Positions 1 through 32,818 are shown, numbered from the stretch's first letter. The stretch: DNA of 35,356 nucleotides from Priapulus caudatus (GCF_000485595.1 NW_014577369.1:144999-180354), one strand, 5' to 3'. A program made the numbers and translations. Notes: generated by a model from the letters alone, not told the origin.

Positions 1-895
1 CATGGTTACAAGTAAAGATTTTGGCAAAATTTATGTTTGTAAACAATATACTTTAATACTGATAAGCTTGAAACGATTTGAAGTTTTCCATCGTTGCACT
101 GGTATATATTCCTGTTTATGGCTCATTACGTTTCTTTTTACAATGCCACCGCATAAACACGGTTTAGAAGCAATGCCTTTTGCCAACCAGTAAACTGCGC
201 ATGAGCCAAAATGACGTAGTTTGTTTACCAACTTGAACGCTCCTATTTCTAAATTGGTAAAATTTATTTCAATTCAACATTTTGCAATCATATTACAGTG
301 TTATTAATGAAAATAAAAATTTGAATTAGTAGATATTCTGGCAGAGCTACATCTCATGCTGTCACGTTATAGATAACTTTTAGGATAATATGTGTTGTAG
401 ACTAGTCTACAGTGTAGTTGTTCATGTTTAAAAGGGGTATATAATTATAAACGAAGTTTATCATCTCATCTCACTCTCATATTGCCCTCAAAAACAGGGA
501 AGCAGCAGATGGAATTTACTACAGAATGACTAATTATCACGTTGTCTGTTGTATAATACCATAGTATGTGATTTAAACCAATAGAAGTTTCATTTCTTTG
601 TAATTGTTATCCTAGCTAACGTTGAAGGATCATTTCAGTACAAAAATTAGGCAACAGCCTTTGCCTTTGGTTGATGCAATTCTGTGTGGATGTATAAATA
701 AAATTTACTCGTGTATCTCGTAAATACATGCAATATAAACATGCCACTATGCCACTGATCAGTCTAAATAGAGTTTCTGTTGCTTTGGAAATAACTATTA
801 GGAGTAGATGCACAGGCTTTACTTCAGAGTAGCAGAAAGCATTCGCAACACAATCTTACATTTCTTAGTGTTTAATCTTAAATTTTTGCGTTCAG
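1..895 (+). other. Intron 1 of clathrin gene (partial), no exon 1 seen
   Basis: AT-rich sequence ending in a pyrimidine-poor acceptor (gcgttcag) before exon 2. I looked for the conserved first exon (a Met followed by a Gln-Ile-Leu-Pro-like peptide of about 14 codons) and did not find it, so the promoter and start codon lie upstream of the window. Open frames here look like chance. Confidence 0.8.
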
Positions 896-22653
<21,758 letters not shown>

Positions 22654-24283
22654 GGAGAGCCAGCACCCTGAGCCCATTCCTAGAACATGATGCAGAGCGT
22701 TTATTTTGCAAAATAATTTAGTAATGACGTACAATTGTAATAGGAAAGATGATACTGTGCCTGAGATAGCAGTGATTTATGAAGATATATTATATATACC
22801 ATTTGCTTGTTCAGATATATGCTTGGAAGCTGACAAATAGTCATCTGTATGTACATCTATAGGCAGGGATTCGGAACGATCTCACGGGCAGCTCAGCAAA
22901 TAGTCGCAATAGTTATTCAAGCCGGTGTTTTTCAAACTTGTTCGGTGTAATCTACAATAGTGCCACCATGGCAAAATGTTTTCGTGGTGAAAAGCGCACA
23001 ATTAACCTAGCATTTGGTACCATATGAGAAATATTTACATAATAGCAGTGGTAGTGTGTGCAATCAGTATGCAATGCTATCTGTGTCCGTTGGTCTGTCT
23101 ATGGGTAAGACGTGCCCATACTGCGCCCAGTGTGCTTTAGACACCCTCGCCTCGTGTTAACCCTGATCATCACCTTTTTATTGCAATTTCATCTTCACTT
23201 GTGTTTTCATCTCGCCTGCACGAAACTATTCGTAATGGATTTTCTGTGAGCACCCACTTCTGTGAATAGTGCTTTTCAACCTCGTGCCATGATTCCTTGC
23301 CGTTGACATGTTTCCGCCGGTGATGTTGAGGAGGCATCCACAACTCAATTAGAGTTTATGTTTACAGTCCATTTGGTGGTAGCGTCTTGAAAATTCCCAG
23401 GTGTGATTCTTATATGTATGAAATTACATTGTACTGTGCACACTGTACGCCAGCATGATGTAGGATGCAAAAACTAGTGGCTATTCTGTGTGGAGTTAAC
23501 TCTGAAATCCTCCTGCATGCCTCGCACGAGTCGTATGCTCTGTTGGATGTGTGGGGGAATTCGTGCACGGAGAAAGGAGGCCATGCTGCAGGTCCTGTTA
23601 TGGCTTCTTTGTTTGGAAACTACGCGTGAAAACGTGTGAGTTTGTGAGGCGCTATAATCATAGTTTTACAATATGTGCTAGTGCATATGAGTGGGGAGTC
23701 TAGGGTCCCTGATGTCACTAACACTATACGACTGCAACCTCCGTGACAGCTACCATAGCATTGGTAAGATTGGGGTGGAATGTTGTGGTTGTTATTAGTA
23801 ATTATTAAAACGATGATTACCAACCCAATGGTACCGTGGTGCAAAAGCATTTGTGAATTAAATGTATCGGTGTATATTTAGTTGTTAATAATAGTGTGAA
23901 TGGATGAGCAGGCATGATTTCAGGCGTATCAAAATGTTTGTTTTTTGTTTTGTTATCAGCACGCGAATGGATAATCCATTGAGTTAGTACTGCTTATATA
24001 AAAAGAGAGATTTATATTACTTTATGTGTTGCTGTGTATTAGCCACTTATTAAAAAAGCCATTTTTCCTTTGCTCGTAACAGATGTATAATTTTTAATGG
24101 CTTTTGAGATCAATATGCTAACAAGCTCTACTTATATTATAAATGAGCTTTATATTAATTATTATATATGATTAAGAGAGCGATAAGGAAAATGGAAGGG
24201 AATCCCTATGTGTGCAAGACATGACCGACCACACACCTCTATGATTGACAATCCCGTGTGCAAATAATGGATACTTCTGCTTA

Positions 24284-24346
24284 TAATATATATATATATA
24301 TATAGAGAGAGAGATATATATAATATATATAAATATAGATATATAG

Positions 24347-24378
<32 letters not shown>
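24284..24378. repeat. TA/GATA microsatellite
   Basis: (TA)n with AGAGAGAG and TATAGATA interruptions; partly self-complementary. Confidence 0.9.
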
Positions 24379-24381
<3 letters not shown>

Positions 24382-24973
24382 CTCATAGTATTGCAGGAAA
24401 ATTGCAGCTCTAGAATCACTGGAAAATACCCGTTTTTTCAAATCGTGTCCTGTGTAGTTTTCTTTGCACTGTGCAGCATATAATATGTTATTGGTACATG
24501 CTCTTCACACAAGTGTTTATATATAACGTCCATTATATGTATCCCTTGTTGCACTGCAAATGTGAGGCTTCTGCTTTGCAAAGCACCGTGCCCTGCTGTG
24601 CCAATTCCCCAAGTGGCTTGCAAATGATTGAATGTTCTTCACAGACATTCATATAATTTGTTTATTTTTGTGATCGACGTGTCTGTGTGAAATACATTTA
24701 TTGAAAACTTGTTGAAATTGCTAATTTTAGAGAGAAAAAACATTGCATGATGACTGATCAGTCGCAACCAGAATTTCTGCCTTCAATCGATGTTAAGCTG
24801 TTGTCAGTGTGTTCCCTTGAAATCGTTAATTAGCAGGTGTAATTAACCATTTTGTCAAGTGATTATATATCTGTGCACCCGGGTGTGGATCTGGGGAATT
24901 TATAATGGTGAAATTGGGGTTTTACATGCCATATATCAAGCATGTACCATCCATTTCGGTCGAAAGTGATAAA

Positions 24974-24979
24974 AATAAA
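24974..24979 (+). promoter_or_regulatory. Candidate poly(A) signal AATAAA
   Basis: Canonical hexamer downstream of the clathrin stop, followed by TTGTTATTATAATT and T-rich sequence. ATTAAA at 25101 is the alternative. Confidence 0.45.
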
Positions 24980-25106
24980 TTGTATCAAAATTGTTATTAT
25001 AATTATATTCCTATTCATATTTCCACTTTTCTGTTGTAAGTTAATTGCAGTTTATTTTCTTGTGTCTGTGTATACCTTATAGCTCAAGTTATAGTAATAT
25101 ATTAAA

Positions 25107-25827
25107 GACTAAAACAGAAACAAAAAAACAAGAATTGCAATCAACATTTATCATATTTCCAAATTTTGCATAGTGAGTTTACTATTACACTATTGTAAAA
25201 GTAACACGTGAAAAGATTAGGTATAACAATGTTAGTGTGCTCTTGCTTCTTTTGACCTACTTATTAATTATTGTATTACTATGCAACGTGCAACTTATGA
25301 TTCGTCGTGATTGTATTCTGCATCCAACTGTAATAACATTGCTTCATTACACCCGAAAACATGCATAATGTAATCAGTAACACATTACTGATACATTATA
25401 GCAATATCCTTAAAGACAACATGGTAAAATATTTAATAGAATTTATAGAACAACAACATTTCTGGACTGGCAGCAGTCACATTAATTAACAAGATCAATA
25501 CCAGATGGCAAGCATGATTGCAGAGGTAAAATCTCACGTTTTAAATCTAAATTTTTCCCACGATTCGAGTTGGGTAAATTCCCATTTTATAACCACAGAG
25601 TGTTACTTGAGATTTCGCCAGTGACTGATTCCTAACTACTTGCTGGCACTAAAACATCTATAAGCATCACTACATAACCATTAGCTAAAATATAATTATC
25701 ATAGTATCAACTAAAACAACAATTCCCTGACCTACGTGAACATACGTGAGATTCTTTAACGAAGTTAGTAAAACTGTGAACAACAACGTCCTTTTCTACT
25801 ATTGCAGAGCAAACGCGATGGACTACA
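25107..25827. other. Non-coding, nothing recognised
   Basis: AT-rich intergenic sequence with no recognised gene, RNA or transposon end. Confidence 0.6.
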
Positions 25828-26423
25828 CTGCAGCCCGGCCCCCCACTCCGAGGTCGGAGGGACCGCATGCGCGTTCCCAAAATCTCCGGTAAAGGGGTAT
25901 TTTTCGCGCGACAAAATCCGGCCCAAGAATTGTAAAAAAAAAGGGGTGTATTTGACTTTTCACCCGGAGATTTCTTTAAAAAGGGGGTGTTTTTCCTCTC
26001 TCTCTTTCATCTTGAATATCATAGAAAACTTTATCAAATCCCGGGATCAAATTCCTGAAATTCCTGCTAGTTTTGAAAGCTCATTTAGGATTATGTTAAA
26101 TTTTTCTCTTGAATGCTAAAAATATTGCGCCCCTAGTTCCCCTCGATCACTGAACTCTACACTACGTAGTGTAGACTGGTTCGACAGTTCCACACGCTAC
26201 ACTAACGTCACTACGGTTGGAATGAGAGCTAACCTGAGATAGGGCGTACACTGAGCAGTGTTCCGGATTTAGGGGGGTCTCCAAGGCAGGAAAAACCCGC
26301 AAAAAGCCCGCGAAAGGGGGGTTCAGAAATTTTAGCAGTCCTGAGATAGGGGGGTGCTTTGAAAGGGAGGGAACGAGCATATGCGTACCCTAAATAACAC
26401 TGAGTGGGGGGGGGGCACTGCAG
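25828..26423. mobile_element. Probable MITE with long imperfect TIR
   Basis: Left CTGCAGCCCGGCCCCCCACTC...GCATGCGCGTTCCC matches the complement of the right end (GGGAACGAGCATATGCG...GAGTGGGGGGGGGGCA CTGCAG). CTGCAG on both sides may be a 6-bp target duplication. The interior has GGGGGTNTTTTTC and AAAGGGGGG words and no transposase. Confidence 0.6.
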
Positions 26424-27228
26424 CAGCTCAGCTTCCAGATCAATAAAGCTGCTTTGCGTCATTGCTCAGGCACAGCCTATCTCTACGAGTAACATTACCC
26501 CCCTAAACTCATTCCTGTATAACACGTGTGAAATGTGCCTTCGCAACGACGTGGATGTACTCGCTCTAGAAAAAATACGAGCGTGATGTTAATTAGGAAA
26601 TGTATGTGAATAGCTCGTACAGTACTCCCGCACGAGCATATTTACACGCGTCGCTGGCTGTGCCCTCACAATGGAACCAGCTTTCCATCCGTTCCTCTGC
26701 AGCGCACACACAACTGCAGTTTTACCGTGCCACTGCAAACACATCGTATCGTTCGTGTTCATTACCAAATCCTCTTAACATACACTTGCTACCCTTAACC
26801 CAATTTTTTTTCTAAAGATATGTCTTGACTATATTGATAATTAAACCAGGAAAATGCATCAATAGCAACAAACACCTGATGCACGCACGCACGCCTCGTG
26901 AGATTCAAAAATGTATAAGCAAACCAGTTCTCGCTCACTCGCCGAAAACCAACTTAAATTGTAGGATAGGTTACATTCTATCGAGCATAGAATATATTCC
27001 AGCTTGATTACATAGCTGTAATCATAGCAGATGTACAGTCTAGTTCCCTAAGAAAACTGACAACAATATCGTTTGCATGGTGTTGCAACTGACTTCAGCT
27101 TGGTTGTTTATAAAAAAACGGGAATGATATATGCTTCATAAATGAAGATACCTTCCAAGACAAGTATGTACATGTAACATCATTACATAGATTTGTTTGC
27201 ATGCATGTTCTACACGTACATGCACGCA

Positions 27229-27230
<2 letters not shown>

Positions 27231-27267
<37 letters not shown>
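27231..27267. repeat. (CA)n microsatellite
   Basis: Uninterrupted CA dinucleotide run. Confidence 0.95.
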
Positions 27268-27269
<2 letters not shown>

Positions 27270-27334
27270 ACACAGTATTCCATCACACCAACAGCACCAA
27301 CAAGTTCAGCATCTTTAATTGTATCACATATCAA

Positions 27335-27364
27335 CAGGAGTCTATCAATATTGATAGACTCCTG
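27335..27364. repeat. Perfect 30-bp palindrome
   Basis: CAGGAGTCTATCAAT followed immediately by its exact complement, no spacer. Confidence 0.95.
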
Positions 27365-28386
27365 ATATCAACAACCAACTTCTGTCTGCCTCTGTTTCCT
27401 TTGATGCCATTGCGCTTGCTCTATCCCAATATTTATTGACATATGCTCTTCAGTAGTTATGTCAACAATTGGAGAATACTTTACGGATTAAATTCAAATT
27501 CGTGTCACTAAATTTTATATCAGTCATCATTGATGAATGTCTTTCATCATTAAGCCCAATTATCCTGTACTCTGAGGTTATATCAACAATTTTCACACAT
27601 ATCTGCACTGACAAACAAAGAGGTGAGATTAACACTGGCTAACTGCACATGGTTCAGAGATTCTTATTAGAATGTTAAGCTGATAGAAGTCACTTTAGTT
27701 TCAACTTATTACAGATAAGATCAACTTGCTTACGTAAAGTACATGCACATTCCCAGCTTCACAACAAATGTATTAAAATGACACTTTTGTTGCTACATGC
27801 TACCTAGGCTTAAACCTCCTTGCCATACGTTACTTCTATGTTTACTTCGCTCTCATCACTTGCTGGCTTTCGATTTCAAAACTACATGACGCATTAACTG
27901 TTTACAGAGCACCACCTCACATTAGTCCGGTGAACATTTGGAAAGGGAAACACTGTAGAAACACACTACTATCAGCTTTCTTAGGCTGAATGTACACGAG
28001 ATGATATTTGCTGCAAGAGACCAAAAATTTAATCTTGGAAAGAAAGATGACATGTGTGCCTCTTCACCAACAGAAAGCGCATTGAACGTGCCCACTACAT
28101 TACTTTTTCAATATTTTTAACGATGACACAGGAAAACAATTGCCCCAAGTTCGCTGACCAATGGGTCGATGCTGGTCCTGTAATCAGTCAAAATAACAGC
28201 TCCCAAGGTAAGTGGAGTACTAAAGTGGTTAACTGAACGGTAGTTGGGACAAGAAGGGGAAAGGCAGCCATTCGGTCAAGGGGCAGGGGGCAATGTGAGG
28301 TGGAAGGAGGAGAAGAAGAAGAGGGGTTATGGTGGACATACACCTATCGACCCCATACATAGACACCTAGGTTTACCCGGCATTGT

Positions 28387-28578
28387 TCACATGCACAGTG
28401 CTGCCGCAGTGGCTATGACGGCCACCAGCAGACCGGAGCGCAGTGCCAGCGCCCCGTTGCAGAAATCGCCCCTGCAGCCGCACAACTCGTCTCTCTGCTT
28501 GAACAGCGGCGTCTCCGTCGTCCTGGTGATGCACTCGCCCGCCTCAAGCTTCTCCAGCACGTTGAGACGCTCCTTCAC
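28387..28578 (-). CDS. Ly6-like gene, last exon
   Basis: Reads VKERLNVLEKLEAGECITRT then CGCRGDFCNG and a hydrophobic tail. An alternative start at 28597 adds seven residues but changes the phase. Confidence 0.6.
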   Translation of the reverse strand: MKERLNVLEKLEAGECITRTTETPLFKQRDELCGCRGDFCNGALALRSGLLVAVIATAAALCM

Positions 28579-29360
28579 CTTGTCTCTCGGTGTTGTGCTG
28601 AGAAGGAAAGTGTTAGCCACGATAAATGCCATGAGGAGGGCGGAGAAAGGGGGAGGGGCGCATAAATACATGCAAATGTAAGTTACACAGGAAAGTACTC
28701 AGCCACAGCTGTATTTACTCACAGTGGTAGTAGCTAGAGTAACGGCACTGAATACAATACTGTGTGGAAAATCACATTCCATAACATATACACTTGAAAT
28801 GAAAATTCAAAAACACGTAACACACATGGAGCAATTTCACACATTATACCATATGATATGCCAAATAAAGATTATTATTGTACATACTCTACATCAATTT
28901 CTCCCACGATGACCTTCTGTATTTCACCGCCCATGTGCTTATCGTAGCAGAGTCTTTTGTAGAAAATATCATCACGGGCTGAAGACAAGTACAATCAACA
29001 CGCTCAACAATTTGGTCTCAACAACCACAACATGACTTCAGTGCAATCAAAGTTTAGCATATTGTGTTCATACATTAAAAATGTATGTAAAAATGTACAT
29101 ACATGATACATTACACGTATCATTAGTTGTAAAAGAATATAAACTTTACGTACAGCCAGACCATGTGATCTTCGACTTGATGCAAAACTCGCAGTTGTGG
29201 GCTATGTCAATTTTGTCAGTTGAACTTCCACCGAACTCGTCTTTGCAGCAAGGAGCCTGTGACGGGCAGCCCGCAAGGATGCCATCCACAGTGCTGTTCA
29301 CTTGTAAGCCACTGAAATCGCTGGAAGCGCACACGTAACACGAGTACATCGCCGCTGCAC
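28387..29360 (-). CDS. Ly6/uPAR-like GPI-anchored protein, 5' exon missing
   Basis: Three minus-strand exons give about 154 residues: 29360-29154, 28978-28914 and 28578-28387 (stop complement at 28387-28389). The first begins after acceptor ttacag with (x)GT-GCA-GCG-GCG then MYSCYVC, typical of a signal-peptidase site (AAA) before the first paired cysteines, so the signal peptide lies in an unseen upstream exon. Cysteines run CxxC...C...CC...CxxC...C...C...CGC...FCNG, 12 in all before the tail, and CRGDFCNG fits the final (C)xxDxCN of three-finger domains. The C-terminus ALALRSGLLVAVIATAAALC is hydrophobic, as for a GPI anchor. Such proteins act at the outer cell surface as receptor or channel modulators. 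Exon 1 to 2 uses donor T|gtacgt (phase 1). The exon 2 donor (gtcatc) and exon 3 acceptor (acaag) are weak; acceptor ctcag at 28597 would be stronger but is out of phase. Confidence 0.6.
28914..28978 (-). CDS. Ly6-like gene, middle exon
   Basis: Reads RDDIFYKRLCYDKHMGGEIQK after the split codon. Acceptor cttcag. The donor gtcatc is non-optimal, so the 3' edge is provisional. Confidence 0.5.
29154..29360 (-). CDS. Ly6-like gene, N-terminal mature exon
   Basis: Encodes the first seven cysteines, with CCKDEFGG and NCEFCIKSKITWSG. Acceptor at 29361-29362 and donor gtacgt just below 29154; ends in phase 1. Confidence 0.65.
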
Positions 29361-29585
29361 CTGTAACATAATACGAGCATGCATAAGCTAAGGATAGTTG
29401 ATATGCACAAGTATGTTTCGCCAGTGCTGTTTAAAAATATATGTATATATGCCAACACAAGCATAGGACCACAGTACATACAATGACTTAGACTTGTGTA
29501 AAGTCTCATTACAATGCTAACTAGTTTGTATAAACAAAATAACAAAACATAACCAACTATACCATAGATTACCATAGCATTATAT

Positions 29586-29705
29586 ACAGTCAAACCTGCC
29601 TTAATGGTCACATGGGTGATATTGTAATTTTAAATCGCAAGGCAAGTGATGCATTGGGTTTAAAATCAGAACATTTAGAGCACCCTACGATTTAGAGGAC
29701 CACTA
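29586..29705. repeat. Fragment of a CAGTCAAACCTG-ended repeat
   Basis: ACAGTCAAACCTGCCTTAATGGTCAC opens a block with GGACCACTAAG words, like the end of 18533-18861 in the opposite sense. Confidence 0.4.
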
Positions 29706-29706
29706 A

Positions 29707-29810
29707 GCAGGGGTCGAAATTAGTGGTATCCCGATATCCGTGGGATAGTAGATTCTTGTGTTGGATACCAGATTTCAATGCTTGGTATCCCGCCGGGATA
29801 GTAAAAAAAA
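29707..29810. mobile_element. Left part of the CAGGGGTCGAAATTAG MITE
   Basis: Matches 3170 onward almost base for base (CAGGGGTCGAAATTAGTGGT, GGGATAGTAGATTCTTGTG) and stops in an A-run at the 96-bp repeat. The rest of the element resumes at 33330. Confidence 0.9.
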
Positions 29811-29905
29811 ATCGTCAAAATCGGGATAGTGGTTGTTGAGTTATCAACTTTATACGGTAGCCAGGGTTCTGCCCAGGATTTTTTAGTGCCAGGCGCATCC
29901 AGTTG
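29810..29905 (+). repeat. 96-bp direct repeat, copy 1
   Basis: Identical over 96 bases to 32819-32914, from AATCGTCAAAATCGGG to GGCGCATCCAGTTG. It includes the first 33 or so bases of the CCAGGGTTCTGCCCA element. Confidence 0.97.
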
Positions 29906-30311
29906 AGCAGTGATGGGAGGGTGCTCTTCATTCGTTTGCCAGTGAGTTTAGCATCAGAACACCTGCCGTCAGGTGAGCGCTGTCGCTCTGCGGCACTTGT
30001 TGGTATAGTTTCTTGGACTTAAAAAACAAATCTATGCAATCAACTGTATTGTATCTTCCCATACTTGTTCCCACTGTAGCAGCAGAGCCAGCATGGTACA
30101 GATGCAGTAGCAGCAGTACTAATAGTTACAGTACTAGGCTGGTACGGTATAGTCACTACTGTACTATCAATTTTTTAATTAGACAAGTCTACGGTTGTAT
30201 TGCAAGGAGTAAAATTTCTAAAGTCTCATTAATATCATCTAGTGTTACTCCTAGTATCAACATTGACAGTTGCTGCGTACATTTTTAATGTTCTGTGCAT
30301 CTTGTTCTCAG

Positions 30312-30484
30312 AGTGGCAAGACCACACTTTCAAATTTCCTGGCTGAGGCAACGGATTCAATCAGCAATGATTACAACCCAACTCAGGGAGTACGCATACT
30401 AGAGTTTGAAGCTGCGGGCTTAAAGGTGGGTGGACACGTCACCAATGCAGAGGTGGAGCTGTGGGACTGCAGTGGAAATCACAA
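30312..30484 (+). CDS. IFT22: IFT22/RABL5-like GTPase, exon 2
   Basis: IFT22 (RABL5) is a Rab-like subunit of the IFT-B complex that carries cargo in cilia. The exon reads SGKTTLSNFLAEATDS, then NDYNPTQGVRILEFEAAG and VELWDCSGNHK: the second half of the P-loop, the PTQGVRILEFE switch I signature of the family and the WDCSG switch II. Acceptor gttctcag at 30311, donor AA|gtaaat, ends in phase 2. The next expected exon (starting with a Phe-Glu-Ser-Cys-Trp-Pro-like peptide) was not found downstream, and no first exon lies upstream in the window. Confidence 0.85.
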
Positions 30485-31032
30485 GTAAATCAGCAACTTT
30501 GTTACAATTCATAACTAAGGAATGTCTGTCCTTGGTTCATTGAGATCCCAAGTTCAGTTATTTGATGCAGTTACACGATCTTGAATTTATCCGGTAAATT
30601 TAGAAAAGTTATGGCATGCTATGCTTTTGAAACACTATTATCTCAAGGGGGAGACTAGGGAGACGTATAACAATATTTATAAATACTCTTTGGTAGGTAA
30701 TTACTTAAGAGTGTTATTTGTGAGACAGGCCGTGCATTCATTGCTTAATTAGCATTACCAAACATTGCTGGGCATGCATCGACGTTCTAATATTGATGAG
30801 GAATTTCGTGGTGAGCGCAACAAGAGAGTAAGATCGATCGAACTGATATTTTGGGCACCACGCGGGGCGACTGGTTGCGTGTGCGTGCGAGCGGTAAATA
30901 GGCGGATCGTCAGGCGCGCCGACCGACATTCAATACGGATTGCCGTTGAATATCCGTTTTCAATTTATTCAGCGCGCAGCTGCGCCGTGACCGCGTATAG
31001 CATTCACGCGATAAAAATATTTTGGGTACCGG
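30485..31032. other. Non-coding between IFT22 exon 2 and acidic frames
   Basis: No continuation of the IFT22 reading frame was found. A CG-rich stretch at 30850-31030 differs in composition from its surroundings and could be promoter-like. Confidence 0.5.
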
Positions 31033-31176
31033 ATGATTAGCGACATAGACGCGTTCATCGATTCGCATGTCTACTCACACCAGGTGAGCGCGTCTGACGA
31101 GCACGCAGACGCGGATAACCTCTCCGATACCTACGCGATTATATATACGTGCATGGATAGAATTCAGCAACAGTAG
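31033..31176 (+). CDS. Small acidic open frame, hypothetical
   Basis: ATG frame of 47 codons beginning MISDIDAFIDSHVYSHQ, then a possible donor CAG|gtgagc at 31084. Not recognised. It may be a first exon of a gene including the next two frames, but no join is proven. Confidence 0.25.
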   Translation: MISDIDAFIDSHVYSHQVSASDEHADADNLSDTYAIIYTCMDRIQQQ

Positions 31177-31241
31177 TAGTGGATGTCGCTGAAGTGATGC
31201 GTTGTATCTCGTATATATATACAAATTCGCATTGATTTGCT

Positions 31242-31553
31242 ATGGGAGAAGGTAAAAAAAATACAATGTTTGCCTTTATGGGCAGAGAAGATGAGGTTGA
31301 CGCTTTGGAAGTGTCTGCCGAAATCACACATGCTCACGTCGAGGACGGTAAACGTATGAGTAACCCACCAGTGGCGGGGCTTCAACCCGAATCATGTGTT
31401 GACGGAACACGCCGCGAAAGTTGCAACTATGCAGACGCCGAAAGTGGACCCATTCTACACAGCGATGACAGCAACGCAGGACTGAGACGCGAATACGTAC
31501 CGCATATCAACAACTCACCGACAAATAGGTCTATGTCAATCAAGAGTACATAA
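31242..31553 (+). CDS. Acidic open frame, hypothetical
   Basis: 103 codons from MGEGKKNTMFAFMGREDEVD; mixed, non-repetitive composition with many Asp, Glu and Ser. Unlike the neighbouring microsatellite frames it looks protein-like. AG|gtctat at 31528 would leave phase 2, which fits the phase of tttacag|C at 32331. Function unknown; an N-terminal transposase part or a disordered extension are possibilities. Confidence 0.3.
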   Translation: MGEGKKNTMFAFMGREDEVDALEVSAEITHAHVEDGKRMSNPPVAGLQPESCVDGTRRESCNYADAESGPILHSDDSNAGLRREYVPHINNSPTNRSMSIKST

Positions 31554-31574
31554 TAGAGATTATGTACTCTTGAT
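31539..31574. repeat. Perfect hairpin, 16-bp arms, 4-base loop
   Basis: ATCAAGAGTACATAAT, loop AGAG, then the exact complement ATTATGTACTCTTGAT. Confidence 0.95.
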
Positions 31575-31706
31575 GTCAATATATATAGTATATAATTATA
31601 TATGTGTGTATATTTCTTTCGCCAGTTGCTGTACGTGACTTTCATGGTTCCTGTTGCCGTACGTGCACAGTCTTTTATTATGGTGCGTTGCTATATGTTA
31701 TTGTTG

Positions 31707-31734
31707 TTTCTTTCTTCTTCTTCTTCTTCTATAT

Positions 31735-31773
<39 letters not shown>

Positions 31774-31915
31774 TTCTTCTTCTTCTTCTTCTTCTTCTTC
31801 TTCTTCTTCTTCTTCTTCTTCTTCAGCATCATAATTTTCTTCTTATTCTTCTTCTTCCCCCATCCTCCTCCCCCGCCTCCTCCTCTGCTTCTTCTTTTTT
31901 TTCTTCTTCTTCTTT
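31707..31915. repeat. TTC/ATC trinucleotide tract
   Basis: (TTC)n, (ATC)n, (TTC)n and CCTCCTCC low complexity. A smaller tract continues at 32146-32210. Poly-Phe, poly-Ser and poly-His frames here are artefacts. Confidence 0.95.
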
Positions 31916-32153
31916 ACAGGGGCGTAGCTACGGGGGGGCCTGAGGGGGCGCGTGCCCCCCACAAATTTTCTGTGCCCCCCCCAGGTGCCCTCCACTGAAA
32001 ATTCATGATTGATAAAAAAAAATTGAATTAAAAACAATGCCGTTAGAACAGTATAATAAAAAGAAAAGTTATATATTGTGCCCCCCACGAAAATGTAAGG
32101 CCCCCCCAGTGCCCCCCCACTGAAAAAATCCTAGCTACGCCACTGCTTCTTTA
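31909..32153. mobile_element. hAT-type MITE with 8-bp target duplication
   Basis: Element 31917-32145 (229 bp): CAGGGGCGTAGCTACG to CTAGCTACGCCACTG, a common hAT end type. It is flanked by CTTCTTTA at 31909-31916 and 32146-32153. The interior is rich in GTGCCCCCC runs. Confidence 0.92.
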
Positions 32154-32456
32154 TCGATCATCATCTTCTTCATCTTCTTCTTCAGCATCATCATCTTATT
32201 TTTATTCCTCCAAGGCGCGGGTCGAGTTATGCGTTCTTTTGTGTGTTGTGCTGTACACATTTTACGCGTGTTTTAGTAGCTTCATAGTTAACAGTGCTCC
32301 GCGTAATCGTTATAAATGCTCTTTTACAGCGAGGATGATGTTGATGGCAGTTATTTTACGGAAATCAACGATAGAGGGCACTGTATATCAGATGTTGATG
32401 ATGACGGCGACAGTGATACAACAAGCGGCAGCAGGTCGATTATTCCGAACAAAACG

Positions 32457-32501
32457 ATGATCCGAACAAAACTGAAAATCTTGATGATAGGTCCCTGCAT
32501 G
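32457..32501 (+). CDS. IFT22: IFT22-like exon 1 candidate, out of order
   Basis: Reads MIRTKLKILMIGPCM followed by donor gtaact. IFT22 proteins begin with a short Lys-Ile-Leu-x-x-Gly-Pro-Cys segment; joined in phase 0 to exon 2 it would complete a P-loop of the form GPCMSGKT. It lies 2 kb downstream of exon 2 on the same strand. The open frame extends upstream to an AG at 32330 (tttacag), reading SEDDVDGSYF and other acidic residues, so the true start may lie further 5'. Confidence 0.6.
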
Positions 32502-32818
32502 GTAACTAATGTATTAGCCAATTATATTGTACAATATTGTTGAGCAGGAATGCAACATAGTCACTGGCTGACGAGTGACTGACGGTCCTAGTCTAAAACA
32601 CAGGCACTTGGAACGTCTCAATAAAAAAAATTAATGGTAAATAAACACGAAATGTACCAAAAAGGTCCAATGTTTTTCTACTCTATTTCGCCTATAATCA
32701 CCTGTAAATGCCGGTCAAATGCTCATCGGCAACACACGTACAAGTACACCGCACGCCCTCCCGCCCCACAGGCACTTGAAGCATTTCAACTGTAAACACA
32801 CGCCGACGCCATTGCGCG

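Larger units (their letters stand above)
22654..25106 (+). other. Clathrin 3' UTR (probable extent)
   Basis: AT-rich, non-coding, with ATTTA-type words and (TA)n. AATAAA at 24974-24979 followed by T/GT-rich sequence, or ATTAAA at 25101-25106, are the best poly(A) signals. A UTR of about 2.3-2.4 kb fits vertebrate clathrin transcripts but is inferred, not shown. Confidence 0.45.
26424..28386. other. Non-coding, a microsatellite and a palindrome only
   Basis: No gene recognised. (CA)n at 27231-27267. A perfect 30-bp palindrome at 27335-27364. Small open frames show no family resemblance. Confidence 0.6.

Noticed and set aside
29216-29611. 131-codon minus-strand frame with hydrophobic N-terminus
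   Set aside because: It is out of phase with the cysteine-bearing Ly6-like exon and runs through intronic sequence.
31602-31998. Long frames rich in Phe, Ser and His over 100 codons
   Set aside because: They are three phases of TTC/ATC trinucleotide repeats plus a hAT MITE.
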